Of a stretch of 8,578 nt of DNA, positions 1 to 5,402 are shown piece by piece (position 1 is the first letter of the stretch; each line of letters begins with the position of its first letter). The position numbers were made by a program, and so were the translations under genes. Source of the stretch: JAGVPT01 sp963843065 (GTDB lineage Bacteria; Bacteroidota; Ignavibacteria; UBA10030; UBA8401); NCBI GenBank assembly GCA_963843065.1, contig CAWJKX010000068.1, positions 1-8,578 on the forward strand. Direction: 5' to 3'. The notes under the pieces were generated by a model, which worked only from the letters and a program-made list of their open reading frames with translations, did no database searches and was not told the DNA's origin.

Positions 1-87
1 AAGTATTATCGGCGACAGAACATTGAAGAAAGTTTTTTTGAAGTTCGTTTTGAAAAACATGCTAAGGCTACGCAAAACATGCCATAA
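1..87 (+). CDS. possible C-terminal tail of an upstream gene (partial)
   Basis: Reading frame 1 is open from the window edge to a TAA at 85-87 and gives 28 residues with a mixed, charged composition (it begins KYYRRQ and ends ATQNMP). The other two forward frames give either an early stop or a basic, low-quality peptide, so this frame is the likeliest remnant of a gene starting outside the window. The piece is too short to assign a family. The 95 bases between it and the next gene contain no obvious terminator hairpin and no convincing -33/-7 promoter. Confidence 0.35.
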   Translation, partial: KYYRRQNIEESFFEVRFEKHAKATQNMP

Positions 88-182
88 CCAAAACTATTTG
101 TGCTTATGAAAAGAGAATTATTCATAGTTAACAATCCAATAAAGGATTACGGAAATAGATAATTACAAGGGGAGAAATTAAA

Positions 183-818
183 ATGCGAATTGTAATTTCA
201 ACTTTCAAAGATTCTGAATGGGGACTAATAGAAGCAGTTATAGTTTTAACGGCTCTGATCATACCGCTGACTTTTCAACTGGTAAACTTCCTCATCGAGA
301 GAATTCTTGACGAGCGTTTGGACCAAAAAAGTGACATCTTAAGAGAAGTTTTTTTTATTGATTCCTTTAACGGATTTTCAGATTATGTTGTGGCTGAAGT
401 GGTATTTAATTCGCTTTTCTTTTTACTTGCTTATACGTTAAATTGGTTTAATAACATAAAGTGCTATTTGTCTGTCTTGTACGCACTAAAGATGAGTATT
501 TATTATGGCCCCGTATTGTACTTTTTCCCTCGGCATCGCGGAAGAAACCGACAGACGAGGTTGGATTGGTTAAGGATCATGCATGCTAGACCACATTGGA
601 TATGGTCAGTCGTGATAGTGGCGGTCCTTTTTTTTTCTCCTATGCTGCTGTGGATTCTTCCTGGTGCCTCGACTTCCAAAGTTGGCATCGTGTCAATTCT
701 TTTATCCGGCGAGATATTTTCATGGTATTTACTCACTGTTATTTGGCACCCAATATCCATGTTGCGCCAAATACCTCCACGAGGAAATCAACACCGAAGA
801 AACAGTTCATCCATTTGA
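183..818 (+). CDS. unrecognised five-helix membrane protein
   Basis: This 211-residue protein has an ATG start at 183 preceded by a good Shine-Dalgarno stretch (AAGGGGAG, 167-174, 8 nt spacing), so the start is well supported. Hydrophobic segments lie at about residues 17-38, 70-88, 93-115, 139-159 and 167-188, suggesting an integral inner-membrane protein. A basic, charged loop (about 116-138, rich in Arg and His) and a basic C-terminal tail (about 193-208) are probably cytoplasmic. I see no catalytic motif and do not recognise the family. The stop codon lies 4 nt before the methyltransferase start, so the two genes probably form one transcription unit and may act together. Base composition is clearly more AT-rich than the liv genes, consistent with horizontally acquired DNA. 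Function is unknown; a membrane partner or target of the methyltransferase is only a possibility. Confidence 0.7.
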   Translation: MRIVISTFKDSEWGLIEAVIVLTALIIPLTFQLVNFLIERILDERLDQKSDILREVFFIDSFNGFSDYVVAEVVFNSLFFLLAYTLNWFNNIKCYLSVLYALKMSIYYGPVLYFFPRHRGRNRQTRLDWLRIMHARPHWIWSVVIVAVLFFSPMLLWILPGASTSKVGIVSILLSGEIFSWYLLTVIWHPISMLRQIPPRGNQHRRNSSSI

Positions 819-822
819 CGAA

Positions 823-1599
823 ATGCATTCTGATAAAATTCCTATAATTGAGGAAACCATTCGAACTTTTGATTCGGGTAGTTCAAATTACCTTGACGAC
901 GACGAATATTGGGGCGATGATACTCAGATAGTTTACCGAATCGGGCGACTCCTGAATAATGCAATAAAAAAGAAGTTCCCTTTTTCAAACTCAGATGCCG
1001 TATTACGCATCCTATATGCGGGATGCGGCCCCGGGGCATTAATTGAGAGATTACTTGATTATCGCCAATTTTTTCACATTATGATCGCCATTGATATATC
1101 GCAGAAAATGCTAAACCTGTCGTCACATCGGATTAATGAGCACGAAGCAAAGTACAGGGTTATCTTACAAAAAGAAGATTTGTTGAAAACCAGCTTTCCA
1201 GAAAAATCTTTCAACATGATTATTTGTGTCAATAATACATTAGGGAATTTGCCCCATCAAGACATTTCACGATCTGGTATAAAGAGGGCTCAAGCTTTAA
1301 AGGAATTCAATAGGGTTCTCGATCATGACGGATATTTAGTTCTTTCGGTTTACAATGCCGAACATTTTGAGGAAAAAAGAAAATACACACATAATTTGAT
1401 CTTGCACAAAGAGCTATCCAAAATTAGAAACTATGATTTTATATTACAACTGGCAAGGAAGGGAGCAAGCAAGCATTATTTATACTCGCACTGGTTTAGG
1501 GAAAAAGAATTTCGAGAATTGTTGGAAGTTGCCGGATTTAAAGTTGAACAAATTGAAAAAATTAAAAAGAGAATTATTGCTGTTGCGAAGAAAAAATAG
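823..1599 (+). CDS. class I SAM-dependent methyltransferase
   Basis: The ATG at 823, 4 nt after the membrane-protein stop, gives 258 residues. An open frame extends upstream to 664 but overlaps the previous gene, so 823 is preferred. The Rossmann-fold methyltransferase motifs are present in order: motif I YAGCGPGA at residues 64-71 (the SAM-binding glycine loop), an acidic strand-2 end IAIDIS with Asp91 (ribose contact), EDLL with Asp119 (adenine-side acidic position), strand 4 FNMIICVNNTLGNL at 130-143, and LDHDGYLVLSVYN at 167-178. No NPPY/DPPY motif of DNA adenine or N4-cytosine methyltransferases is present, so a small molecule, lipid, protein or natural-product substrate is more likely than DNA. 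The C-terminal HWFREKEFRELLEVAGF segment is typical of Methyltransf_11/25-like enzymes. Substrate cannot be told. AT-rich like its upstream partner; probable two-gene operon. Confidence 0.8.
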   Translation: MHSDKIPIIEETIRTFDSGSSNYLDDDEYWGDDTQIVYRIGRLLNNAIKKKFPFSNSDAVLRILYAGCGPGALIERLLDYRQFFHIMIAIDISQKMLNLSSHRINEHEAKYRVILQKEDLLKTSFPEKSFNMIICVNNTLGNLPHQDISRSGIKRAQALKEFNRVLDHDGYLVLSVYNAEHFEEKRKYTHNLILHKELSKIRNYDFILQLARKGASKHYLYSHWFREKEFRELLEVAGFKVEQIEKIKKRIIAVAKKK

Positions 1600-1889
1600 G
1601 GTACTTCAACTCAAATTTGTGACCATTTAGGATAATTCTTAAATTCCTACGTTGCGAGTTTGCCCAATCGAATAGTTGTGGCTGCACTCGGAACTGATTG
1701 AGCGGTTGTGTGGGGTACTTTTGGCACCTCGGTCTTCCCTCTGTGGCCTTCCATAGAAATGTCATAGTTTTGTCGCTCGTCGTGGCGGAGTGCTTCGGGA
1801 ACGGAAAGCTACCCCCTGGATGCCAGCTTTCGCCAGCACGACACTCATTTTTGAATTTGATGCGCTTAACCTGAGATGCTCCCTTTTTT
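1600..1889. other. non-coding stretch between methyltransferase and first livH relic
   Basis: I see no supported gene here. Bases 1600-1815 have no recognisable motif. From about 1816 the sequence matches the region upstream of the third livH relic: half of an AKAGIQ-type palindromic repeat (1816-1846), then ACTCATTTTTG (1842-1852) and a TTGATGCGCTTAACCTGAG-like stretch. This homology suggests that the left flank of livH in an older arrangement reached at least to the palindromic repeat. Reverse-strand frames give the 'VVLAKAGIQ' peptide typical of mistranslated palindromic repeats and not of a gene. Confidence 0.6.
1816..1846. repeat. half copy of AKAGIQ-type palindromic repeat
   Basis: The segment begins CTGGATGCCAGCTTTCGC and matches the right half of the complete element at 5282-5366. 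The hairpin is damaged here: the second arm reads GCCAGCAC where GCTGGCAT would be needed. No matching left half is evident upstream. It shares its right flank (ACTCATTTTTG) with the complete copy, so the two come from duplication of one locus and not from separate insertions. Confidence 0.6.
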
Positions 1890-1890
1890 C

Positions 1891-1950
1891 TTCATAAACA
1901 AAAGTATTTGATCGCCATAAGCAACATGGAGTCCATACTTTAGTCATGCA
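1891..1950 (+). promoter_or_regulatory. decayed livH upstream region (copy 1)
   Basis: The block ATAAACAAAAGTAT (1894-1907) and CGCCATAAG (1913-1921) align with the upstream regions of the later livH copies. The -7 element TATATTTG has been reduced to GTATTTG, and the sequence between it and CCATAAG is deleted. The last 30 bases before the ATG at 1951 no longer match the others. The promoter is probably inactive. This is the most degraded of the four copies, in keeping with it being the oldest. Confidence 0.55.
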
Positions 1951-2044
1951 ATGATTGAACAACTCCTTCTCAGCGGCATCATTGCCGGCAGCATCTCCCC
2001 TCGTTGCCCTCGGCTTCTCCCTCATCTATCAAACCACACGCTTT
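1951..2044 (+). pseudogene. livH: livH 5' fragment 1 (codons 1-31, frameshifted)
   Basis: Starting at ATG 1951 the sequence encodes MIEQLLLSGIIAGSI, the N-terminus of LivH (MIEQLLLNGIIAGSI in the complete gene at 6836). A net 2-nt deletion in codons 16-17 then breaks the frame, after which the nucleotide match continues to about codon 31 (ACGCTTT). Beyond that point the sequence switches to the abiE leader. Apart from the deletion, differences from livH are almost all at third codon positions (codons 2, 5, 6, 7, 15, 19, 30), with one conservative change (Asn8Ser). It therefore looks like the displaced 5' end of a formerly functional livH. It cannot make a LivH protein. Confidence 0.85.
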
Positions 2045-2177
2045 CTTTCACTTAACTTCGTTGTTGCCGCTGAGCGTCGCAGTCAACAACCTCTCTGCAA
2101 ATAGTCAATCGGCATTTGCTATTAAACCAGTAATATCGTAATTTTAACGAGAATTAGATTAAATCAGCAAGCATAAT
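2045..2177. promoter_or_regulatory. abiE leader region, copy A, with -33/-7 promoter
   Basis: This segment is conserved with 4219-4355. It contains TTTG (2115-2118), a 20-nt spacer and TAATTTTA (2139-2146), which fits the Bacteroidota -33/-7 pattern TTTG...TAnnTTTG. Transcription would start near 2153. An imperfect inverted repeat of the AAATCAG motif (2161-2167 against 2173-2179, two mismatches) lies just downstream and is perfect in copy B. AbiEi antitoxins are known to repress their own promoter by binding inverted repeats, so this is a candidate operator. The first ~60 bases after the livH junction (TTCGTTGTTGCCGCTGAGC region) are conserved between copies but unexplained. Confidence 0.55.
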
Positions 2178-2219
2178 TTGCTATTTTATTGTATCCCTCG
2201 AAACAAAGACGAGAATAAC

Positions 2220-3023
2220 GTGGAAACAGCAAGTCCAATAAAAGACATAACCGAGTTTTTAGACGTTCATCCCGTATTTACCTTGAAGGATTTGCAGCGC
2301 TCATTCGGGGTGAGGCGGGCGTCCGATCTGATCTTCTATTACAAAAAGAAAGAAAGGATAGGCGCTGTAAAGGAAGGATTGTACTACACCGTGAAGCCGG
2401 GCGTGAACCCAACCGCCTCAACGGTCGATCCGTACGTGGTTGCATCGAAGCTAACGGACGACTCGGTACTTTCGTTTCACACTGCACTGGAATTGCACGG
2501 GTATGCCCACAGCCAGTTCAACACGTTCTATTTTTTCTCCCGCCGTCAAAGCCCGGCAAGGATATTCCGGGGAGCACATTTCCGGTGCGTCATGGTTCCC
2601 GAATCTCTGCAAAAGAAATCGGCGTCGTTATTCGGAACGGAAAAAACGGAACGCCTCGGCGTGAAGATAACGGTAACGGGAAAGGAGCGAACGCTTGTGG
2701 AGGTGCTGGAGCGTCCGCAGTTCTGCGGCGGCTTCGAAGAGATGTACCGCTCGTTGGAAAAAATGCCGTTTATCCAGAAAGAGATACTCCACCAGTACCT
2801 CGATTTGCGCAAGCAGAAAAATCTTTTCGCCCGCGCCGGATACTTTCTTGAGCAGCACCGCGAACAGTTCCATATTGAAGAATCGTTTCTTCAACTATTG
2901 GAGCGCAACAAGCCGGTTCAACCCCTCTACTGGGACCGCTCGAAAAAAGGAGGAATCCTGAACAAACGCTGGAACCTGATCATCCCTGAAACCGTGGATA
3001 AGCGGAAATGGGAAGAGCGCTGA
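2220..3023 (+). CDS. abiEi: AbiEi-family antitoxin of type IV toxin-antitoxin system (copy A)
   Basis: AbiEi antitoxins neutralise the AbiEii nucleotidyltransferase without stable protein contact and also repress their own operon. Starting at GTG 2220 this protein has 267 residues. A TTG at 2178 would add 14 residues, but it lies inside the candidate operator repeat, so I prefer GTG. Residues ~7-60 form a winged helix-turn-helix (FTLKDLQRSFGV... then KEGLYYTVKPG, the wing ending in the family's 'GLY' signature). The segment VDPYVVASKLTDDSVLSFHTALELHGYAHS (~69-98) is the typical start of the AbiEi C-terminal domain, followed by TGKERTLVEVLERPQFCGGFEE (~153-174), also family-like. Its stop overlaps the abiEii start (TGATG). 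The reading frame is intact, in contrast to its toxin partner. The identification rests on motif recognition and gene pairing. Confidence 0.85.
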   Translation: METASPIKDITEFLDVHPVFTLKDLQRSFGVRRASDLIFYYKKKERIGAVKEGLYYTVKPGVNPTASTVDPYVVASKLTDDSVLSFHTALELHGYAHSQFNTFYFFSRRQSPARIFRGAHFRCVMVPESLQKKSASLFGTEKTERLGVKITVTGKERTLVEVLERPQFCGGFEEMYRSLEKMPFIQKEILHQYLDLRKQKNLFARAGYFLEQHREQFHIEESFLQLLERNKPVQPLYWDRSKKGGILNKRWNLIIPETVDKRKWEER

Positions 3024-3974
3024 TGTTCTCGGCAGAATATCTTACGCGGCTTGCCGAACGAACAGGATTTCGCACCGACGGATTGCAAAAGCAGATGACG
3101 CTGCTTTCTATTCTCCGCGATGTCAACCGCCATCCGACATTGAAAAGGGCTTATGCGTTAAAAGGAGGAACGGCGATCAACCTGATCTGGTTTCCGCTCC
3201 CCCGTCTTTCGGTCGACATCGATCTGAATTACATCGGCGCATGGGATCGTGATGAAATGCTGCGAGAGCGACCGCTTCGTGAAAAGGATCTGCAGGGATT
3301 GATCGAGGCGATGGGAATTACCGTGCAATATATCCCTGGAGACCACGCCGGCGGCAAGTGGAGGCTGCGCGTGCCGAATTCTTTCGGCGGAGCGTTTACG
3401 TTGGAATTGGATTTGAATTATCTTATGCGTGTGCCGGTGTGGGGCGTAACAACCAGAAAAGCCGTATCCATTGGATGAAGATTATATTTTTGATTGCCGG
3501 ACGGTATCGTTTGAAGAGCTGTTCGCAGGAAAGATTAAGGCGTTGGTGGAACGCGCAGCGGCGCGCGATCTGTACGACGTATGGAAATTACCGGACCGAG
3601 CCGTCGAATACGACCAGTCAAAATTGAAAAGGAACCTTTTGCTGTTTGGGCTAACTATAGACAGCGATTGGAGAAAGAAAGACCTGGCGACAATTGACCA
3701 AATAGACCAAACGATGCTCGACGAACAGTTGGCTCCGCTGTTACGGGAGGCTGAGACGCTTGATTTGTCCTCAATGAAAAGAGGTGTAAAAACTTTGCTC
3801 ACGACGCTCCTCAAATACGATGAGCAGGAACAGATGTTTATGTCAAAGTTTTACGATGACGGGCGATACGAACCGGAATTGATATTTACCGATAAAGTGC
3901 AAATTGAAAATTTGAAAAGGCATCCGGCTCTTTTGTGGAAACTTCAGAATCACAGGAAGTATCTCGGATTGTAA
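3023..3974 (+). pseudogene. abiEii: AbiEii-family nucleotidyltransferase toxin, frameshifted
   Basis: AbiEii toxins are DUF1814-family nucleotidyltransferases, related members of which modify tRNA to stop growth. ATG 3023 overlaps the abiEi stop by one base and is preceded by GGAAGAG inside abiEi. The first frame runs to TGA at 3476-3478 and carries the nucleotidyltransferase core: LKGGTAINLIW (~50-60), the metal-binding pair DID (~69-71) and a third acidic strand LELDLNYL (~131-138). The frame breaks at the AAAAG run (3457-3461). Skipping one base restores RKPYPLDEDYIFD, then the motif IV region FEELFAGKIKALVERAAARDLYDVWKL and the rest to TAA 3974. The corrected protein would be 316 residues, normal for the family. 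A one-base insertion has separated the catalytic core from the conserved K...RDLYD motif, so the toxin is probably inactive unless the frameshift is a sequencing error or is bypassed in translation. Confidence 0.85.
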
Positions 3975-4028
3975 TCAGGAGAATTCAAAATTTCCATGGT
4001 CTGATTTCCTCAAAACTAAGAAACATCC
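3975..4028. other. short spacer after abiEii
   Basis: This 54-base spacer has no terminator hairpin with a T-run. From about 4001 (TGATTTCCTCAAAACTAAG) it begins to resemble the livH upstream region of copies 1 and 3 (TGATATGCTTAAACTGAG in copy 3), so the duplicated livH upstream segment starts close to here. The palindromic repeat found at the equivalent place in copies 1 and 3 is absent. Confidence 0.5.
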
Positions 4029-4059
4029 TTTGTTCTTCATAAACAAAAGTATATATTTG
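4029..4059 (+). promoter_or_regulatory. livH-type promoter, copy 2
   Basis: TTTG (4029-4032), a 19-nt spacer and TATATTTG (4052-4059) match the Bacteroidota -33/-7 consensus exactly. Direct repeats of ACAAAAGTA-like sequence straddle the -7 (ACAAAAGTA at 4043-4051, and the degenerate GCAGAAGTA 20 bp on). The 12-bp palindrome seen in copies 3 and 4 is degenerate here (TTTGTGTGCAGA, 4056-4067). Downstream, the 5' leader CCATAAGCTGCACGGGGC is nearly identical to that of copy 3. The promoter would transcribe the livH fragment at 4123 and possibly read through into the second abiEi. Confidence 0.6.
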
Positions 4060-4122
4060 TGTGCAGAAGTAAATGATTGTTTATCCACCATAAGCTGCAC
4101 GGGGCTCTAACTCAGCCAAACG

Positions 4123-4218
4123 ATGATTGAACAACTTCTTCTCAACGGCATCATTGCCGGCAGCATCTACTCCCTTGTCGCCCTCGGCTTCTCCCTCATC
4201 TATCAAACCACCCGCTTT
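4123..4218 (+). pseudogene. livH: livH 5' fragment 2 (codons 1-32, in frame)
   Basis: ATG 4123 begins 32 codons that encode exactly the same peptide as the N-terminus of the complete livH: MIEQLLLNGIIAGSIYSLVA and onward to TTRF. The nucleotide sequences differ at only five positions, all synonymous (codons 2, 6, 7, 15, 18). The match stops abruptly after CGCTTT and the abiE leader follows. The frame happens to stay open to TAA 4309-4311, which would give a 62-residue peptide with one hydrophobic helix. It lacks every later part of LivH, so it cannot be a permease. It keeps its own promoter and leader, so a transcript and a short membrane peptide are possible. Confidence 0.88.
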
Positions 4219-4397
4219 CTCTTTGGCCTAACTTCGTTGTTGCCGCTGAGCATCGCAGCCAACAGCTCTTCTGCAAATATTCAATCCCATTATTTGCTAT
4301 TAAACCATTAATATCGTAATTTTAACGAGAATTAGATTAAATCAGCCAGCCTGATTTGCTCTTTTATTGTTTATCTCGAAACAAAGACGAAAATAAG
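4219..4397. promoter_or_regulatory. abiE leader region, copy B, with promoter and operator-like inverted repeat
   Basis: TTTG (4293-4296), a 20-nt spacer and TAATTTTA (4317-4324) form the same -33/-7 promoter as in copy A, and this stretch is nearly unchanged between the copies. Just downstream of the expected start site there is a perfect 7-bp inverted repeat with a 5-nt spacer: AAATCAG (4339-4345) and CTGATTT (4351-4357). It could be bound by AbiEi for autorepression or could form a small RNA hairpin. The TTG at 4356 lies in its right arm, which argues for translation starting at GTG 4398. Confidence 0.55.
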
Positions 4398-5201
4398 GTG
4401 GAAACAGCAAGTGCAATAAAAGACATAACCGAGTTTTTAGACGTTCATCCCGTATTTACCTTGAAGGATTTGCAGCGCTCATTCGGGGTGAGGCAGGCGT
4501 CCGATCTCGTCTTTTATTACAAAAAGAAAGGACGGATAAACGCCGTAAAAGAAGGATTATATTACACCGTTAAGCCCGGCTTGAACCCAACCGCCACAAC
4601 GGTCGATCCGTACCTGCTTGCATCGAGGCTGACGGACGACTCGGTCCTCTCGTTTCACACTGCACTGGAATTGCTCGGGTATGCCCATAGCCAGTTCAAC
4701 ACGTTCTATTTTTTCTCCCACCGTCAAAGTCCGGCAAGGATATTCCGGGGAGCGCATTTCCGGTGCGTCATGGTTCCCCAATCTCTGCAAAAGAAATCGG
4801 CATCGTTATTCGGAACGGAAAAAACGGAACGCCTCGGTGTGAAGATAACAATAACGGGAAAAGAGCGAACGCTTGTGGAAGTGCTGGAGCGTCCGCAGTT
4901 CTGCGGCGGCTTCGAAGAGATGTACCGCTCGTTGGAAAAAATGCCGTTTATCCAGAAAGAGATACTCCACCAGTACCTCGATTTGCGCAAGCAGAAAAAT
5001 CTTTTTGCCCGCGCCGGATACTTTCTTGAGCAGCACCGCGAACAGTTCCATATCGAAGAATCGTTTCTTCAACTCTTGGAGCGCAACAAGCCGGTTCAAC
5101 CCCTCTACTGGGACCGCTCGAAAAAAGGGGGAATCCTGAACAAGCGCTGGAACCTGATCGTCCCGGTCGCGGTAGACAAGCGGAAATGGGAGGAGCGCTG
5201 A
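4398..5201 (+). CDS. abiEi: AbiEi-family antitoxin (copy B, orphan)
   Basis: From GTG 4398 this is a 267-residue protein (281 from the less likely TTG at 4356), with the same architecture as copy A: winged helix-turn-helix at ~7-60, GLY-containing wing, then the AbiEi C-terminal domain. About 20 of 281 residues differ from copy A, including Arg47Gln and Glu59Gly in the DNA-binding region and His107Leu (numbered from the TTG). Operator preference may therefore have shifted slightly. Its toxin partner is reduced to 11 codons, so this is an orphan antitoxin. Orphan antitoxins may remain as repressors, cross-neutralise related toxins (anti-addiction), or simply be decaying. The open frame and mostly conservative changes suggest it is, or was recently, functional. 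Its stop overlaps the residual toxin start (TGATG). Confidence 0.85.
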   Translation: METASAIKDITEFLDVHPVFTLKDLQRSFGVRQASDLVFYYKKKGRINAVKEGLYYTVKPGLNPTATTVDPYLLASRLTDDSVLSFHTALELLGYAHSQFNTFYFFSHRQSPARIFRGAHFRCVMVPQSLQKKSASLFGTEKTERLGVKITITGKERTLVEVLERPQFCGGFEEMYRSLEKMPFIQKEILHQYLDLRKQKNLFARAGYFLEQHREQFHIEESFLQLLERNKPVQPLYWDRSKKGGILNKRWNLIVPVAVDKRKWEER

Positions 5202-5236
5202 TGTTCTCCGTTGAATACCTGGTACGGCTTGCATGA
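5201..5236 (+). pseudogene. abiEii: abiEii remnant, first 11 codons
   Basis: ATG 5201, overlapping the abiEi stop by one base, encodes MFSVEYLVRLA and then meets TGA at 5234-5236. The intact copy reads MFSAEYLTRLAERTGF. Homology with copy A ends after CGGCTTGC (5225-5232). The remaining ~300 codons of the toxin, including all catalytic motifs, are gone. The sequence that follows (to 5281) is unrelated to abiEii. Confidence 0.85.
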
Positions 5237-5402
5237 AGAGACATAAGGGAAATTAGTGGTAGTGACTCATTTTTGTTTTTAGTCATTCTGGCGAAAGCCG
5301 GTCGAAGACTCGACTCGTTGAGAATCCATGCAATTGGATCTGGATGCCAGCTTTCGCTGGCATGACACTCATTTTGGGGTTGATATGCTTAAACTGAGAC
5401 AC
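5237..5402. other. non-coding stretch holding a palindromic repeat
   Basis: No gene is supported. Bases 5237-5281 are unassigned. The complete palindromic repeat occupies 5282-5366, and ACTCATTTT(T)G occurs on both sides of it (5265-5275 and 5367-5376). The region 5376-5402 (TTGATATGCTTAAACTGAG) is homologous to sequence upstream of livH copies 1 and 2. An 8-bp stem with a four-base loop (5344-5363) could act as a weak terminator or as an RNA-stabilising hairpin, but there is no true T-run directly after it. Confidence 0.55.
5282..5366. repeat. 85-bp palindromic repeat (AKAGIQ-type, MITE/REP-like)
   Basis: The element starts GTCATTCTGGCGAAAGCC and ends with the imperfect inverse GCTTTCGCTGGCATGAC (5350-5366). 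Terminal 20-mers match at 16 of 20 positions. Inside it, ATGCCAGC-TTTC-GCTGGCAT (5344-5363) forms a perfect 8-bp hairpin and CTGGC-GAAA-GCCGG a second one. Read on the reverse strand it gives the 'MPAKAGIQ' peptide familiar from widely scattered bacterial palindromic repeats. The flanking ACTCATTTT(T)G direct repeats could be a target-site duplication, although the left one is separated from the terminus by 6 bases. Confidence 0.7.

Larger units (their letters stand above)
1890..3054 (+). repeat. long direct repeat, copy A (livH 5' region + abiEi)
   Basis: From CTTCATAAACAAAAGTAT to the CGGCTTGC inside the start of abiEii, this segment corresponds to 4035-5232. It contains a livH upstream region, a livH 5' fragment, the abiE promoter, abiEi and the first ~10 codons of abiEii. 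Copy A is damaged in its livH upstream part (promoter deletion) and has a 2-nt deletion in the livH fragment. It retains a full-length though frameshifted abiEii, which copy B lacks. Copies A and B share no insertion-sequence ends. The shared structure shows that the livH fragment and the abiE cassette were duplicated, or arrived, as one linked unit. Confidence 0.8.
4035..5232 (+). repeat. long direct repeat, copy B (livH 5' region + abiEi)
   Basis: This is the counterpart of 1890-3054. Copy B keeps an intact livH promoter, an in-frame livH fragment and an intact abiEi. It ends just inside abiEii, where the homology stops at CGGCTTGC and an in-frame TGA follows. Within the abiEi part, divergence from copy A is uneven: protein changes cluster in the first ~165 codons (counted from the TTG at 4356), while the next ~100 codons are identical in protein and carry only a handful of silent differences. 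Confidence 0.85.

Noticed and set aside
664..822. N-terminal extension of the methyltransferase
   Set aside because: The extension overlaps the membrane-protein gene by about 155 nt in another frame, and methyltransferase motifs start well after the ATG at 823.
1762..2025. Reverse-strand 87-codon open frame containing 'VVLAKAGIQ'
   Set aside because: That peptide is the usual by-product of reading the palindromic repeat on the other strand. The frame also runs antisense through the livH fragment and has no ribosome site or recognisable domain.
3455..3480. Programmed frameshift producing full AbiEii
   Set aside because: No slippery heptamer with a downstream hairpin is evident, and a +1 shift at AGA-AAA-G has no rare-codon or stop context of the known type. 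A simple indel is more likely, so it is annotated as a pseudogene.
4123..4311. A new 62-residue membrane protein gene
   Set aside because: The first 32 codons are livH and the rest is abiE leader DNA. It is better described as a truncated livH end, although the peptide may be made.
4806..5234. Reverse-strand 142-codon open frame
   Set aside because: It lies entirely opposite the second abiEi. A corresponding reverse frame is shorter in the first copy, so it is a shadow of the coding strand.
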